Of a stretch of 64,000 nt of DNA, positions 1 through 11,629 are shown piece by piece. Under the pieces are notes generated by a model that was given only the letters and a program-made list of their open reading frames with translations, was not told where the DNA came from and did not search any database. The translations under genes were made by a program, and so were the position numbers. The number at the start of each line of letters is the position of its first letter. Within the stretch, counting starts at the first letter, position 1. The stretch comes from Hesseltinella vesiculosa (Eukaryota > Mucoromycota > Mucoromycetes > Mucorales > Cunninghamellaceae), in contig MCGT01000019.1 in NCBI GenBank assembly GCA_002104935.1, positions 248,001 to 312,000 on the forward strand, in the 5' to 3' direction.

Positions 1-239
1 AGAAGAGTGTGAGTTTTTTTTTTGAAGGTCAGAGGAAACGGTACCTGTAAAAAATCAATAGCACAAATCATGGGTAGGATAAGCAGATCGAGTTTGCGGA
101 CGAGTTTCTTTTCGAGTTGTCTAGTGTATTCAGGATTCGTCAGGTCATCGTCATAGAAGCGATTGCGCTCACGCTCGAATTCGAGATCGTCAATGCTGGT
201 GAGCGACTGTGGACGACTGGATTGTTTGTAGGGAAACAT
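1..239 (-). CDS. MFS transporter, allantoate-permease type, 5' fragment (cut by window edge)
   Basis: The first exon runs from the ATG at 239 down to 45, followed by a canonical GT donor (CAG|GTACC) at 44; the rest of the gene lies outside the window. The 65 residues form a charged cytosolic N-terminus ending in RKLDLLILPMICAIDFLQ, the start of membrane helix 1 in anion:cation symporters of the Dal5 type, which carry organic anions such as allantoate, nicotinate or ureidosuccinate. The downstream neighbour at 1190-3183 is a paralogue on the same strand with an intron at the same residue, so this is a tandem pair. The substrate cannot be told. The family call is firm for so short a piece because of the helix-1 motif and the neighbour. 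Confidence 0.75.
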   Translation of the reverse strand, partial: MFPYKQSSRPQSLTSIDDLEFERERNRFYDDDLTNPEYTRQLEKKLVRKLDLLILPMICAIDFLQVPFPLTFKKKTHTL

Positions 240-1189
240 TGGTATCTGAGAAGTGTTTTGTTGCAAAAAGGCCATTCCACCCCTTTATATTAACTCAAGA
301 ATGTAAGACCCAAATGGTGAATTTTTGAAGGATTCAAACAAGAAAGAAAGAGCAAACAATAAAAGAGAGTAAGCGTGAGCTGGGACGGAATTCTTATTTA
401 TTGTATTACCTGCCTTTTTTGACCTTGTCGTGCAGGCCCAAGAGAGCAAAAACGATGTGTTCGATTGAGGGACTTTTTGTTGCATTTTCAAAAAAAAAAG
501 AGATGTACATGTGATACATGAAAGAACTCTTGGTGTTACATTTGTTTTTTTTTTTTTTTCGCCTCACTTGTCATTTGGTGATCTCTTTTGATGAACACAA
601 AATAAAATATGAAAAAAATGACTAACTCCTGCACTAAAAATATGTTTCCCTCTTATAATTTTTATCCTTTTGATGGCTTGTCAAGAGAGTCGAACATCAA
701 AAAATTCCTTTTGCAGTTTTTGGACAACCACCAAATCGTTCTTGTGCACCTGTCAATTCACGGGTCCCTTCTGGTTTTGTCACTCTTTTCTTGATGTTAG
801 CCTATCTTTTCCTAAAAAGACACCCACCTCCGTCCATTGCGTTGGAATCATCCTTCCAACCACATCCATCCCGATCTCCACGGCGCAAAAAAAAGACGTC
901 CAGGTTGGCGACCTGAAAAAATCATGCAGGTCTTTCCGTTTTGAAACTCAGACCGAGGCCGATCTGGGCCAGACCTTCCCTGTTCCCTGTTCTGGATAGC
1001 TAAAGTTGGTGGCTTGCACTCGAGTTTCATTACATGGTCTCCGTAAAAGTCAGGAACTGAAAAAAGAGTAGCTTTCATTAAAACGTAAAGAGTAAAAAGG
1101 GGAGAGAAAAAAAAGAGGACAGCGCGGGGCAAAGCGGCGGGGAGTTTTTTTTTCCTTTGGGAGATTGGGGATGGCAGGCCTCCAGTAAC
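240..1189. other. Intergenic region between the two MFS genes
   Basis: It holds the promoter of the truncated MFS gene (near 240-600) and the 3' flank of the second MFS gene. It contains AT-rich DNA and several A/T homopolymers. The short ORFs here have no recognisable domain or splice structure. No RNA gene seen. Confidence 0.6.
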
Positions 1190-3183
1190 TTAAATTCTAT
1201 AAATGATGTTGGGGTTTTCCTTGTCGGTCAAGTCATCATTGACATTGACCTTGACATCGGACTTGGATTCCAAACGACGACGGTTTTCACGAGCCATGGA
1301 GAAGTGGGCAATCAACAGCAAGACAATCGAAGCTACGTTGGCGCAAATGAAGACCACCATACCGGGCACATAAGGAGCAGTCTAGACAAATGAAAAGCGT
1401 GTAAGACTCGGGAGATCAAGGGAGATTCCTTTTCGAGATATTACCTGGTTCAACAAGGAAATAGGACCGAGGAAGTTGCCAATGGTATAAAAGACAAGAA
1501 GCACCGAGGAATAAAAGACCTTTTTGGTATAACCAGCCACATTGTTGGCTAAAGAAGTCAAGAGCAAGACAAAGGCACTGTAAAAAGAGGTTAGATGAGG
1601 CGTCGGGTCAACGCAAAGGCACTTACGAAGCATAAGACCAGGTGGAGTAGAGACCTAACAACTTGACCTTGGCAACAGGGATGGTGATCAAAAGGATCAA
1701 ACCAATGGTAGACCAGGCCATCAAGACACAGGCCAAAGGCAGGGTGTGACCGTAACGTTGGTTGACGAAAATGGCAATCAAGATATAAATGACATCCACC
1801 ACACCATTGGGAATGGTCAACAAGATGGCGTCCAATGACTAAAAAAAGTAGGTGGTGAGCAACGCCATTTTTTTTTTTTTTTTGCCCGACTTACGGAGAA
1901 GCCAAGGCTGTTGGTGATCAAGGAGCTGTAGGTGCTAAGAGCGCCGTTTTGCATGTTGATGAGCAGAGCAGCAAACACAAAACACCAGAAGCGAAGTTCC
2001 TTGACAGCTTCGATCATGTGAGCGACCTTGATGGTCTTGTTACGGACGACAGCATTATCAAGGGTGCGTTCAGCCAGGATAGCACGGGTCTTTTCGTCGC
2101 GGCAGATCAACTTGGACTTGGGGTTGTCGATCAAAAAGAAGAAGCAGAAGAAACCAAACGCCACGGTGACAGAGCCGAGGATGATCATGATCCAGCGCCA
2201 GCCGCTCTTGCCGCCTTGACCGTCCATGTGACCAATGCCATAGCCAATCAGACCACCCACAGCCATGGCCACACCGTTACAGATGTAAATGAGACCAATA
2301 CGAGCGGTTTGTTCACGACGGCGGTACAGGGTGCTGATGATCATCAAGCAGGAGGAGTAGACGCCGGCTTCAAAGAAACTAAGTGAGAGAAGAAAAGGGG
2401 GGGTGAGCGGACATGGAAGAGGTGCTGACAAAGGTTTTTTTAAAAAGGTACCCTAATAAGAAACGCAGAGCAGCCAGCTGAGAGAAGTTTTCACCCATTT
2501 CAGTCATAGCAAGGACAAAGCCCCACAAGATGATGATAACACCGAGGTATCTGCCAATAGGCACACGTTGTAGTAAGTAAGCATTAGGGCCTTGGTAAAC
2601 CAGGTAGCCTATATTAAAAAGGAGATCAGTAGGATGAAGGCATAAATCGCCCGGTTCCTTCTTACCAAGGTAAAAAATAGAACCCAACCAGGCAAATTGA
2701 TCAGCGGAAATATTGGCATCTTTTTTGATACCCAAGACAGCCGCGTAGCTCAGGGCAGACTTGTCAAAGTACTAAAAAGAGAGATGAGAAGGTCAGCGGA
2801 GTTTTTTTTTTTTTTTTTTTTTTTTTTCAAAGACTTGCTTGCAAAAAGTTGAGGACACAGATACAAGGCATGACCAGGAAATAGTCGAGACGGCGGACCA
2901 GGGCCTTTTCATCGGCAGATTGAATGTAATCATGGTGACCGGTGGCGTCGTATTCATCACGGATAGCTTCGTTCATGATGATTTTGCTGTCGGTCTGGGA
3001 GTCAACGCTGCTGCCTTCGGTGAAGGCTTCATCAGCTTCGAGCTTTTCCTTGGTGGAGATTTCAGTCTTGGCTTGGGTTTGATATTCTTCAGTCTTGACA
3101 ATATCACTGCCAACCACTTCGGTGGTGGTGATCACTGTTTCATAGGTGACAGTTTCTTCCACGTGGGGTTCTTGTTGAGCCAT
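1190..3183 (-). CDS. MFS transporter, allantoate permease / anion:cation symporter family
   Basis: Seven exons: 3183-2839, 2771-2666, 2608-2452, 2378-1895, 1838-1627, 1577-1445, 1381-1190, giving 542 residues, close to the usual 500-550. The N-terminal ~95 residues are acidic and hydrophilic; then come helix 1 (ending NFLQ), the family segment YFDKSALSYAAVLGI, and about 12 membrane segments in all, with a hydrophilic Lys/Asp/Asn-rich C-tail. By family it is a plasma-membrane proton-coupled symporter for organic anions; the substrate is unknown. Intron 1 has no usable GT donor: frame requires CAA|GCAAGT, a GC-AG intron, whereas the paralogue upstream has a GT at the same place. Introns 1 and 4 carry runs of 26 and 16 sense-strand A. 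All other introns are GT-AG. Confidence 0.88.
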
Positions 3184-3703
3184 AGTGGAGATGATAAAAA
3201 GGATAGGAGAGGGGCCAAAAGAAGGGAATGGAGCACAAAGAGAAAAAGAAAGGAAAAGAGAAAACGAGTGAGAAAATTTACATCATTTAAATGAGGCCAC
3301 CAAGAAAAACGTTTTGTTGCATGACCGAAAATGGATGGCCAAAGAGTCAAAAAAGACTTTCGCCTTCCGCTCGTTGGTGAAACACAAAAAGGCAAAAAGA
3401 CAAAGAATTGCATTGTGACAATAAAAGCGTGTAACTCCTTTTTTTTTTTTGTATCGATGTTCAATAAAGAAAAAAAGATTGTTTAGATGATTGTGTTACC
3501 ACATATCAGACAAGTCAAGGATGTGTTACCAACGTTTTTTTTTTGGTCCCACAGCCCTCTTGCCTCACCCATTCTCCTCAGAGAATGGGTTAAGTGAAAC
3601 ATTACTCGCACGACATGTCCTTAAAAAAAACCACAAATCTTGTTTTATTTATTCCCTGTTACAGTGATCTTTGGGTTCTTGGAGAATTAAAAGTGTGTTC
3701 GGG
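3184..3703. other. Intergenic: MFS promoter and 3' flank of the HERP-like gene
   Basis: About 520 nt between two minus-strand genes. It serves as promoter/5' leader of the MFS gene (near 3184-3500) and 3' flank of the upstream gene. T-rich and A-rich tracts only; no further gene seen. Confidence 0.6.
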
Positions 3704-5150
3704 TTACAGTTCATCCATCTGTGAAGCAAGCCATGTTTAAAACGTTATTTTTCTGTTTTTCTTCCCCATGACCACTCCCTTACCTCATTTTCTTGTGCGT
3801 TATCGAAAGCCTGGGCAATGCGAGGATCTCGTCCGTAGCTGGGCCAGAGTGAAGCCACAAAGGTATACATGCCTCGGTTCAAGCTGGACAGGCGAGAATT
3901 GTCTTCTTGATGGGTGGCGGGGTGTGAAGGGTCGCCAGGACGATCAGCTAGGAGGGCAAAGCGTGAGATTTCAACTATTATTTTTGGTCACACTCGATGT
4001 TGCTACCTTGTTGCTCTTGGGTTGGTTGTGGGTTGGGATGGACGGGATCGGGCATCGCACGGGCAAAGTTTTGTTGGAGGATGCGTTGCATTTCTTCAGG
4101 TGTGACGCGGTGGATCGCCAACCGAAATCGGCCGGTTTGATACATGAAAAAGACAACAGCCAGGACATGAAACAGAATGACTCGGTCGATGCTGGCCCCT
4201 TGACAAGTGACGAAAAGAGCAAACATCAGCTTCAAAGCTAGCCAAACAGTGGCACCCCGTTGCATCGCTCGAGCAGGTCGTGCTTGGACTTGTTCGGCTG
4301 GTTGTTGCTGAGGTTGCTGAGGTTGCTGGGGCTGTGGAGCAGGTTGTTCCTGAGGGTTTGTTGATGGGGAAGGTTGCAATATAGGTTGGGAATAGGCCAT
4401 GCGTCCAGCAGCTGTCAAATGTACATTGGGAGAGTCGTTGGATATAGAGGGAACAAGCACAGGGGCAAGATAGTAGTGACCGCTGTAAAAAAAAAAAAAA
4501 AAAAGTCATGTGAGATCCTGGATGGCACAGCAGCTTATGGTTCGCTGTTCTTACTTGAGAGCCACAATTTGGTATCCTCCAGGCACAAGCATGGATGGTT
4601 GAACAGGTGGGGAGGTGAGAGGGGCGGCAGGGGCAGGAGAGACAAACGAGGCAGGTGGGGCCGTAGGTTGCGGTGTGGTTGGGTCTAGGAAAGAAACGGG
4701 TGAGTCACAAAGAAGAGCCAAGTCTGAGCGTTCACAAATCAAGGGGAGCAGGGGGGAGGAGGAACTCACTTGTTGCGATTGGAGGGGTGGTGGTAGGGGT
4801 TGTATTGATGGAAGGTTTGACAACAAGATGAAATGTGGCAACACTCTCCATCTAAAAAGTTGGGCCGAGATAAAAAAAAAAAAGGTGAGTTGGATGTTCT
4901 CTAGGATAAAATGGATGCGATGGTGACTTGCATTTGTGATAAGAGCAGCAATGACTTGTGTGTCAGCAAGAACATTGCCTCTAAAGATAATGCGTTGGTC
5001 TTGGGCAAGTGGTTTGTTGGGATGGGCGGCTCGAATGTTTCTTTTCAGATCTGCAATGGTGGACGACGGGTCAAATGGAATGACGAGCGTTTCTTGTAAG
5101 GATGGCGATCGTATTTGCACATACTGTTTTTCATCGGTGTCTTGTGCCAT
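3704..5150 (-). CDS. HERP-like ubiquitin-domain ER membrane protein (ERAD component)
   Basis: Six exons: 5150-4932, 4851-4770, 4684-4555, 4482-4007, 3947-3784, 3718-3704, giving 361 residues. Residues 4-86 form a ubiquitin-like domain (IIFRGNVLAD, then FHLVVKPS after intron 1). A Pro/Gln-rich linker and a hydrophobic hairpin (WLALKLMFALFVTCQG, VILFHVLAVVFFMYQTGRF, about residues 225-270) follow. This is the layout of HERPUD1/2, an ER-membrane adaptor of the Hrd1 ubiquitin-ligase complex in ER-associated degradation. Intron 1 needs a GC donor (AAT|GCAAGT) to join the two halves of the ubiquitin fold in frame. The last exon is only 15 nt and gives the terminus MDEL; if the last intron is retained the protein ends 12 residues later in a different tail. 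Gene role by homology only. Confidence 0.82.
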
Positions 5151-6377
5151 GGGCTATATTACAAATAAATAAATAAAAAGAGGCGAAAAACGAGAGAGTA
5201 AGAAAATGGAGCTTTTTTTTTTCGTTTGCGTCGAAGAGGTGGGACAATGACGAGCCAATCAGGACCGAGTACAATTCGATCACTTGTTGGATCCGTGACA
5301 AATCCCATCCAATTTTGAAAAAATTAGAAAAATTCCCCGTTCAGGGAGCTTCCTTTGGAATGCATCTATTCCTGTCGATCAGGAACCAAGGGTTACTGCA
5401 TCGTTTTCCATCCGTTGTCAGTTTCCAGATCGTCCTCATAAAAAAAAAATTGTTCTTGGTTGTGACCTCCATGCATTGAGTCGGCGCTAGCAAACATTGG
5501 ACTGCTGGCAAGGGAAAAAAAAAATTTTTTTTCTTGCTTTAAAAAAAGGCGTGAGCAGCTGGCACAAACTTTTCTTCTTCTTTCTTTCCACTTGCTTTTA
5601 GAACTTTTGGGTATCATGTAAGTGACTCTGGATGATGTGGAAGAAGTAGGGCTAGATGATTATATTATCCCTCTTGTCAGAGCTTATGCTTATGAAGATT
5701 GAGGTTTATACATGCATCACCATATGATAGCTACTTGCTTCTTCAAAAAAACATGTGCTTAGCTCAGCGTTTGGAAACTCATTTTTTTTCTTTGCTCTGA
5801 TTAGACTGACTTGTGTGGCTTGGTACAAAAGGAAAATCCTACTGTTTCCTTTGTCTGTTGCTGGTAAGTTGCTGTTGACCAAGGCAGAGTAGGAGGAAGA
5901 ACGTTGGGAATGAAAAGAAAAAATCAGATGATGAAATCGAAAGTAACTTGCCAGTTCTGCTTCTGAACATCAATTGAAGATAATTACTTTTGTTCGTGTA
6001 TTCAACCACTGAAATTTTTTCATTCATTTCTGACGTTCTCCCTCGGGAATTGCGGGAATTGAAAAATCAAGAATACTCACCAATATGGTTTTATTTTTTT
6101 AGGCCATGCTCTTCAATATTATACCCCATTGTCCTATTACCATTTTGAAATAAATCTTCTTTTTTTAAAAAAATATGCATGGATTGAACCAGAGTCGAAG
6201 GGAAAAGAGTAATAAATCGGCTATGGTGGCGGCAAGAGGGATGGATTTTTATTTTTTCATGGCCAAAAACACGCTTGCCTGATTTTTTTTTTTTTTGAAC
6301 GTGTATTTTTTTTTTTTTTTTTGGAGGCCCCTTTTTTTTTCTTTTCCGTTTTCTATTGTTTCCCTTTGTCCTTCTTG
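5151..6377. other. Divergent intergenic region, HERP-like gene / Fun30-like gene
   Basis: About 1.2 kb separating two divergently transcribed genes, so it holds both promoters. T runs of about 15-18 lie at 6282-6322 just before the Fun30-like gene. The short minus-strand ORFs here are low complexity (Lys/Phe-rich, made by homopolymers) and I do not call them. Confidence 0.55.
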
Positions 6378-9300
6378 ATGCAAAAGCAACAAACCCGTTT
6401 GAACTTTCAGCCAATCAAACGGCCATCCGCCTTGCCTGTGTCCTCTGTTCCTACGGCTTTGCCCCGGCCATCACCACCGTCAGGATCCATGGCCAATTTC
6501 CTGTCATCGTTCCATTACTCTCCTGATCAAGTCAAGGATCCTTCAGATGATGAAGTCGTTCTGGTCAATCCCACCAAGCGTCGCCGCCTACGCCGCTTCA
6601 TTGAACCTCCCAGCGACAGTGAAGACGAGACGGTTCCTGGTATGACCCAATCGCCCTCTGGTACGTCTGGTCTGGATCACTCATCGTCATCATCACCCAC
6701 GCCACCCATGGTACAGCAACCCATGATCAAACGTGGGCCTGCTCTTTTGCCATCAGTCACCTTGATCTCGGATGACTCTGATATGGATGAGGACACACTG
6801 CCTGTTCGATCGAGTCGCAGCTCGCAACGACTCATCCTGTCATCGGACGAAGACGACGACGATGTAGACGAGTTGGAAGCCCAAGCCTCCGCCATCCAGC
6901 TCCATGACAAGCCGCTCAAAAAGAAGCCCTCGCCTATTATTTTAGATTCGGACGACGACGAAGGCACGCAGAATTCAATCAAGAGCGACGAGGAAGAAGA
7001 AGTGCTCGACGACGACAGCAGTGAGGACGGCTATGCAAGTGACGACGAGCCTGGTCACCTCGATCAAAGCGACCTGGATGCTCTGAGTCGTCAGCAAAAA
7101 CTCGACCTGCTGGCCTTTGGCTTTAGCGAGCGCCAGCCCGATCTATTGCGCAAAGTGCTCGATGACTGCGCAGACGATGTATCCTTGGCCATCGACCGTC
7201 TGTCCGGGGCTTCTCGACGCACCTTGACCGAACGCCACCGTGCCGCCCTTAAACTCCTGTCCAAGCAACACCGCAACACCCAAGTCCTGGAGTTCTTCCG
7301 CACCGCCAGTCTGCAGGAGCTGATGGACGTGACGGGCTGCAAAGCCAGCGTCATGCAGAAACTCATCGCCCTTCGGCCCTTTGACTCGCTTGACCACCTG
7401 ACTTCGTGCCTTCGTGATGAGCGCGGCCTGTCCACCATCTACATCGACAACTACCGCCAGCTGATCGAAGGTTACAGCACTGTCGACACCATCATCACAA
7501 AAATCGAGCACATCGGCGCTGAGCTGCAAGCCACAAGCGACGCCTGGCAAGCTGCCCTCGATGACCCTGAAAAAAAGACCGAGGCCCATGCCCATCCAGC
7601 CATGCACAGCTACCTCCACCAGCCACCCCAGACCCTCAACAAAGACCTGACCCTCAAGTCCTACCAGATGTACGGTCTCAACTGGATGGCCATGCTGCAC
7701 CGCAAAAAGATCTCGGGCATCCTCGCCGACGAAATGGGCCTCGGCAAGACCGCCCAAGTCATTGCCTTTCTCGCCCACCTTGCTGAGCAAGGCCATCAAG
7801 GTCCCCACATGATTGTTGTGCCTACCTCCACCGTCGACAATTGGCTGCGTGAATTTGACCGGTTCTGCCCTTCCCTGGACGTACGTGCCTACCAAGGCAC
7901 CATTCCCCAACGGTTTGAACTGCAAATGGAAATCATGGACGAACGTGACTCGATCGATGCCATCATCACCACCTACAGCCAATCCTCCAGCAGACGCGAG
8001 GACCGCTCGTTCTTCCGCAAGCTGAACTGCGCCTCCATGATCCTGGACGAAGGCCATATGGTTAAGAACTGTGAAAGCTCCCGCTACCAACACCTCATGG
8101 ACATTGACGTGCCTTTCCGCCTGCTGCTCACCGGCACGCCATTGCAGAACAACCTCCAGGAACTCGTCTCGCTCTTGATGTTCATCATGCCTCTGGTCTT
8201 TGTTGGCCATGAGGACTCTGTACGTGAAATCTTTAAAGTCAAGTCCTCTGGCTCCAAGCCCTCTGACAACGCCACGTAAATAGGCCACTTTTTCTTCTTC
8301 CTTTGTACTCAACTTCTTTTTTTTTTTTCGTGTAGTCAAACCAGCACACATCACCAACAACAGGAGCGGGTCGAGATCAATGCTGCGCAATTGCTGTCCG
8401 AGCAACGGATCGAGCGTGCCAAAAAGATGATGACTCCATTTGTCCTCCGCCGCCGCAAATGCCAAGTCTTGACCAGCCTGCCTCGTAAAATCCACAAAAT
8501 CGAGCGTACACCCATGACAGCCTATCAACAAACCGTTTACGACCGTGTGATCGAGGATTCCAAGGAAGAGTACCTGGCCAAGGCCACACAGCGCAAGCAG
8601 AAAGGGGCCCGTGTCAAAAAAGACGATGCCTTGTTTGAAGAGCAACTTGCCTTGGCCATCCAGAAATCCACCACCGACCTCAAGCCTGCGTCCAACAAGC
8701 AAACCAACGAGTCTATGAATACCATTATGAATCTGCGCAAAATCGTCGACCATCCGCTGCTCCATCGCTATCATTACAATGATGATGTCCTCCGTCTCAT
8801 GGCCAAGGCCATTGTCAAGTCGCCCACCCATTACGATTCCAATGAAGACTTTGTGTTTGAAGACATGACCATCATGAATGATTTTGAGCTGATGGGTCTC
8901 TGCAAAGAAATTCCTGTAAGAAAAAGAAAAAAAGGCACGGCGTGTCTGCAGATCAAACTCACACTCTTTTTTAAAGACGATCCGTGAATACGCGCTGGGT
9001 GCTGAGAAATACCTGGATGCATGTAAAGTCAAGCAACTAGAACAGCTGCTGGAACAGAACAAGAAGCAAGGCAACAAGGTGCTTCTCTTCTCTCAGTTCA
9101 CCATGATGATGGACATTTTAGACAAGATTCTGCCCATGCTGGGCATCAATTATGTGCGCTTGGATGGCTCCACTCACTCACGTGAACGACAGGCCCTCAT
9201 CGACCAATTCAATAACGACCCTACCATCGACGTTTTTCTGCTCTCCACCAAGGCTGGCGGGTTTGGTATCAACTTAACCTCTGCAAAGTATATTCTTGTC

Positions 9301-9622
9301 ATGATGCCAGAGACCAAAAGGCACTCACCTTTTTCTTTCTAGCGTGGTGATCATGTATGATATGGATGTCAACCCTCATAATGACCGACAGGCAGAAGAC
9401 CGTGCGCATCGCGTTGGCCAGACCAAAGACGTGACTGTCTACAAGCTACTGGCTGAAAACTCCATAGAAGATAATATCCTGGCCATGGCCAAGGTGAAAA
9501 TCCGCTTAGACGAATCTGTCTCCATGATTGAACAAGACACTTCTACCGATGATACCTCCAGCTTGGATCGCAATGATCTCAACCAACTCCTCCGGTCGGT
9601 GCTTTTGTCCAAGAAAGTGTAA
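6378..9622 (+). CDS. FUN30: SNF2-family chromatin remodeller, Fun30/SMARCAD1 type
   Basis: Four exons: 6378-8275, 8336-8915, 8977-9287, 9343-9622, giving 1022 residues. Start chosen at the first ATG after a T-rich leader. Order: acidic, Ser-rich N-terminus; CUE ubiquitin-binding region (~230-275, KLDLLAFGF...DDVSLAID); helix-hairpin-helix-like segment (~305-345); SNF2 ATPase lobe 1 with Walker A DEMGLGKT (~450) and the Walker B variant DEGH (~557) typical of this subfamily; TGTPLQNN motif; lobe 2 with VLLFSQF, STKAGGFGINLTSAN and QAEDRAHRVGQ. By family it moves or exchanges nucleosomes, supports heterochromatin silencing and promotes DNA-end resection in the nucleus. Introns 1-3 are GT-AG and sit between conserved motifs. 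A long ORF on the opposite strand is only a shadow. Confidence 0.95.
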
Positions 9623-9781
9623 AAGGATAGCATGAAATACCCCCCTCCCTCTCTCTTTTTTTTTTTTTCTCGGCATATTTTTCATCATTCTCGTTTCTTT
9701 TTACACTTTTCTTCTTCCATCTAAAAAAAAATAAAGGCATTATTACACATTGAACTTTATTAAATAAAAAGAATGGGATCA

Positions 9782-11411
9782 CTACCATCGGCTGCCAGGG
9801 GAAGGAGTCGGCTGGAAGGATTGTTGTGGAGCAGGAGGTTGGCCAGTTTGTTGAAGAGGCTGGGGTTGGTTGGGATAGTAAAAGCCGGGCTGAGCAGGTT
9901 GGTTAGGCTGAGCAGGTTGCTGCTGTTGCGAAGGCGTTGGTGGTTGCTGACCGGAGAGGCTGAGAGGCGCGGTATTGGTGGGAGGGGCGCCGGGGCCAAC
10001 AGGGGGGGCAGTGGCTACAGGAGGTTGTTGCTGGGGTTGCTGGGGTTGCATTGGTTGCTGTTGCTGCTGTTGCTGCTGTTGCTGCTGTTGTTGCTGCTGT
10101 TGCTGAGTGGGAGGTCTGAATTGCTGAGGTGACATGGAAGGCGTGCCGGGGGCCTGGTAGCCGTTGGGAGGGCGAGCCTGGATAAAGGAGGGAGGAGGAG
10201 GAGGCCGGGCGTTGTTGAAGCCAGGAACGAACTTGTTATAAAAGGGGCTACCGGGACTGGTCTGCTGTTGCTGCTGGGGGAAATAGTTCATAGGAGGACG
10301 GGCTCCGTATGGCAATTGTTGAGGTTGTTGCATGGGCGACGGCTGGGCATGAGGCTGGGCGGGTGAAGCCATGGGCTGCTGCTTCGGCGTGCCAGGGCCA
10401 AGGTAAGCATTCTTAACCACGGGGGTCGCCTTGTTGGAGTTGGTACTACTGGCATTGGATACCTGATCTACATTTTTCTCCTGTCCCTTTTCACCTAAGA
10501 GATCAGCTAAACATAGTCAGCCGTCTTTCCTCTTTTTCTTTGATGTCCAGTTTTTTTTTTGTTACCTAGTTCCGATGCTGAAAGAGGTCTGTATTTAGGA
10601 TCAGAAGTGGGTGCAACGGATTTGGTGAGCTGAGATGTGGCAGGAACAGTGGGCTTGGTATCGTTGAGCGAGCTCAAGATGGTGTCCAAGGTGGCACGCA
10701 GCGTCAGCAATTGCGTCTTTAATTCGTCGGTTGTCAGTTGAGCTTGAATAGGTGCCTGGCCACGCTTTTAAAAAATACGGGGTAAGCCAGTCTGCCAAGC
10801 TGCTTCCAATCGGTTTACCTTGTTCACAACTGTCACCTTGAGTAAATTGCTTTGTGAGATAGCATGGGTAATGTCATTGTCATCTAGTCAGCATAAAGAA
10901 AGAAGAAAAAAAAAAGGAGTTAGAAGGGCAGGGATGTGGCATGGTCTTGGCAAGGTACCCAAGAGACTGATCAGATCGTTTTCTATGGCATTGAAGCAAA
11001 TGGGTGAGTTTTAAACTATCTAAGCATGTCAAAGGTATAGCAGACGTTACCACTGTCAGTGTACTTCAATACCAGGTCATCGGCAGGCGCCAGTTTGAAA
11101 ACACGGGTCATCATGAGGCACAATCTGCAGAAGTCACCAGCAAGAGAAAAGTAAAGTGAGACACATAAGATTCTATTTTCTTGTTCCTTGTTTTCAGTAG
11201 TCCTTACTCGTCATAGGTAGGTGCTTGACTGATGACAATTCGACGAATGTCACTGCCAAATCGACCTGGTAGGAAGTTATAAAAAGAGGTGTCAAGCGCT
11301 GTCTTTTCCTCTTTCTCTTATCATTAACGTGATGAGCTTACACTTGACAATGATGTCCCCAGAAACAAGCTTCCGCATGTTGGAGTAGTCGGGTTGCTGT
11401 TGTGTTGTCAT
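9782..11411 (-). CDS. TFG: TFG-like protein: PB1 domain, coiled coil, Pro/Gln-rich tail
   Basis: Seven exons: 11411-11342, 11265-11208, 11124-11051, 10982-10959, 10883-10819, 10764-10566, 10506-9782, giving 404 residues. Residues ~15-97 make a PB1 domain starting SGDIIVKCRFGSDIRRI, with acidic OPCA-type motif TDSENDLISLLDDNDI and ending LLKVTVVNK. A short coiled coil follows (TTDELKTQLLTLRATLDTIL, ~105-130), then a Pro/Gln-rich disordered tail with 17 consecutive Gln. This is the order of TFG, which oligomerises through PB1 and coiled coil and organises COPII carriers at ER exit sites. Exon 4 is a 24-nt microexon supplying half of the OPCA motif. The gene is divergent from LSM1, 218 bp away. 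Other PB1 proteins are possible, but the coiled coil and tail favour TFG. Confidence 0.85.
10055..10105 (-). repeat. Trinucleotide repeat encoding 17 glutamines in the TFG-like gene
   Basis: Fifty-one bases of mixed CTG/TTG units on the plus strand read as CAG/CAA codons on the coding strand, giving an uninterrupted run of 17 Gln. The codon mix suggests selection on the protein run or a repeat stabilised by interruptions. Confidence 0.9.
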
Positions 11412-11629
11412 GGCAAGTTGAGCAAAAAAATTAAAAAAAAGGATGGTGAAAGGGGAAACGTGGAACTTTTTTTTTGCAAGCGCCAAAAAAGAAAAAAAAA
11501 ACTCCCCCGCCTTTCATTGGCTGCTACCCCGCTCGGCAAAAATCACTAAGCAGCGTAAGCTGTTCTTTTTGCTGTTTTTCCTTTTCTTTCAATCCAGTTT
11601 ATTATTTTTTTTTTTTTTTGTGAAATTTC
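11412..11629. promoter_or_regulatory. Shared bidirectional promoter, TFG-like gene / LSM1
   Basis: The two start codons face away from each other 218 bp apart. The interval contains an ATTGG (CCAAT box on the other strand) at 11516-11520 and several A/T tracts. The promoter role is inferred from position. Confidence 0.5.

Noticed and set aside
1949..2386. 145-residue plus-strand frame within the MFS gene
   Set aside because: Antisense shadow of membrane-helix codons.
6091..6414. 107-residue Lys-rich minus-strand frame
   Set aside because: Made of homopolymer Lys/Phe codons in a promoter region; no start context or conservation signal.
7143..9077. 644-residue open frame opposite the Fun30-like gene
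   Set aside because: It crosses two introns and lies wholly antisense to conserved SNF2 motifs; exon codon bias leaves the mirror frame open. No domain in its translation.
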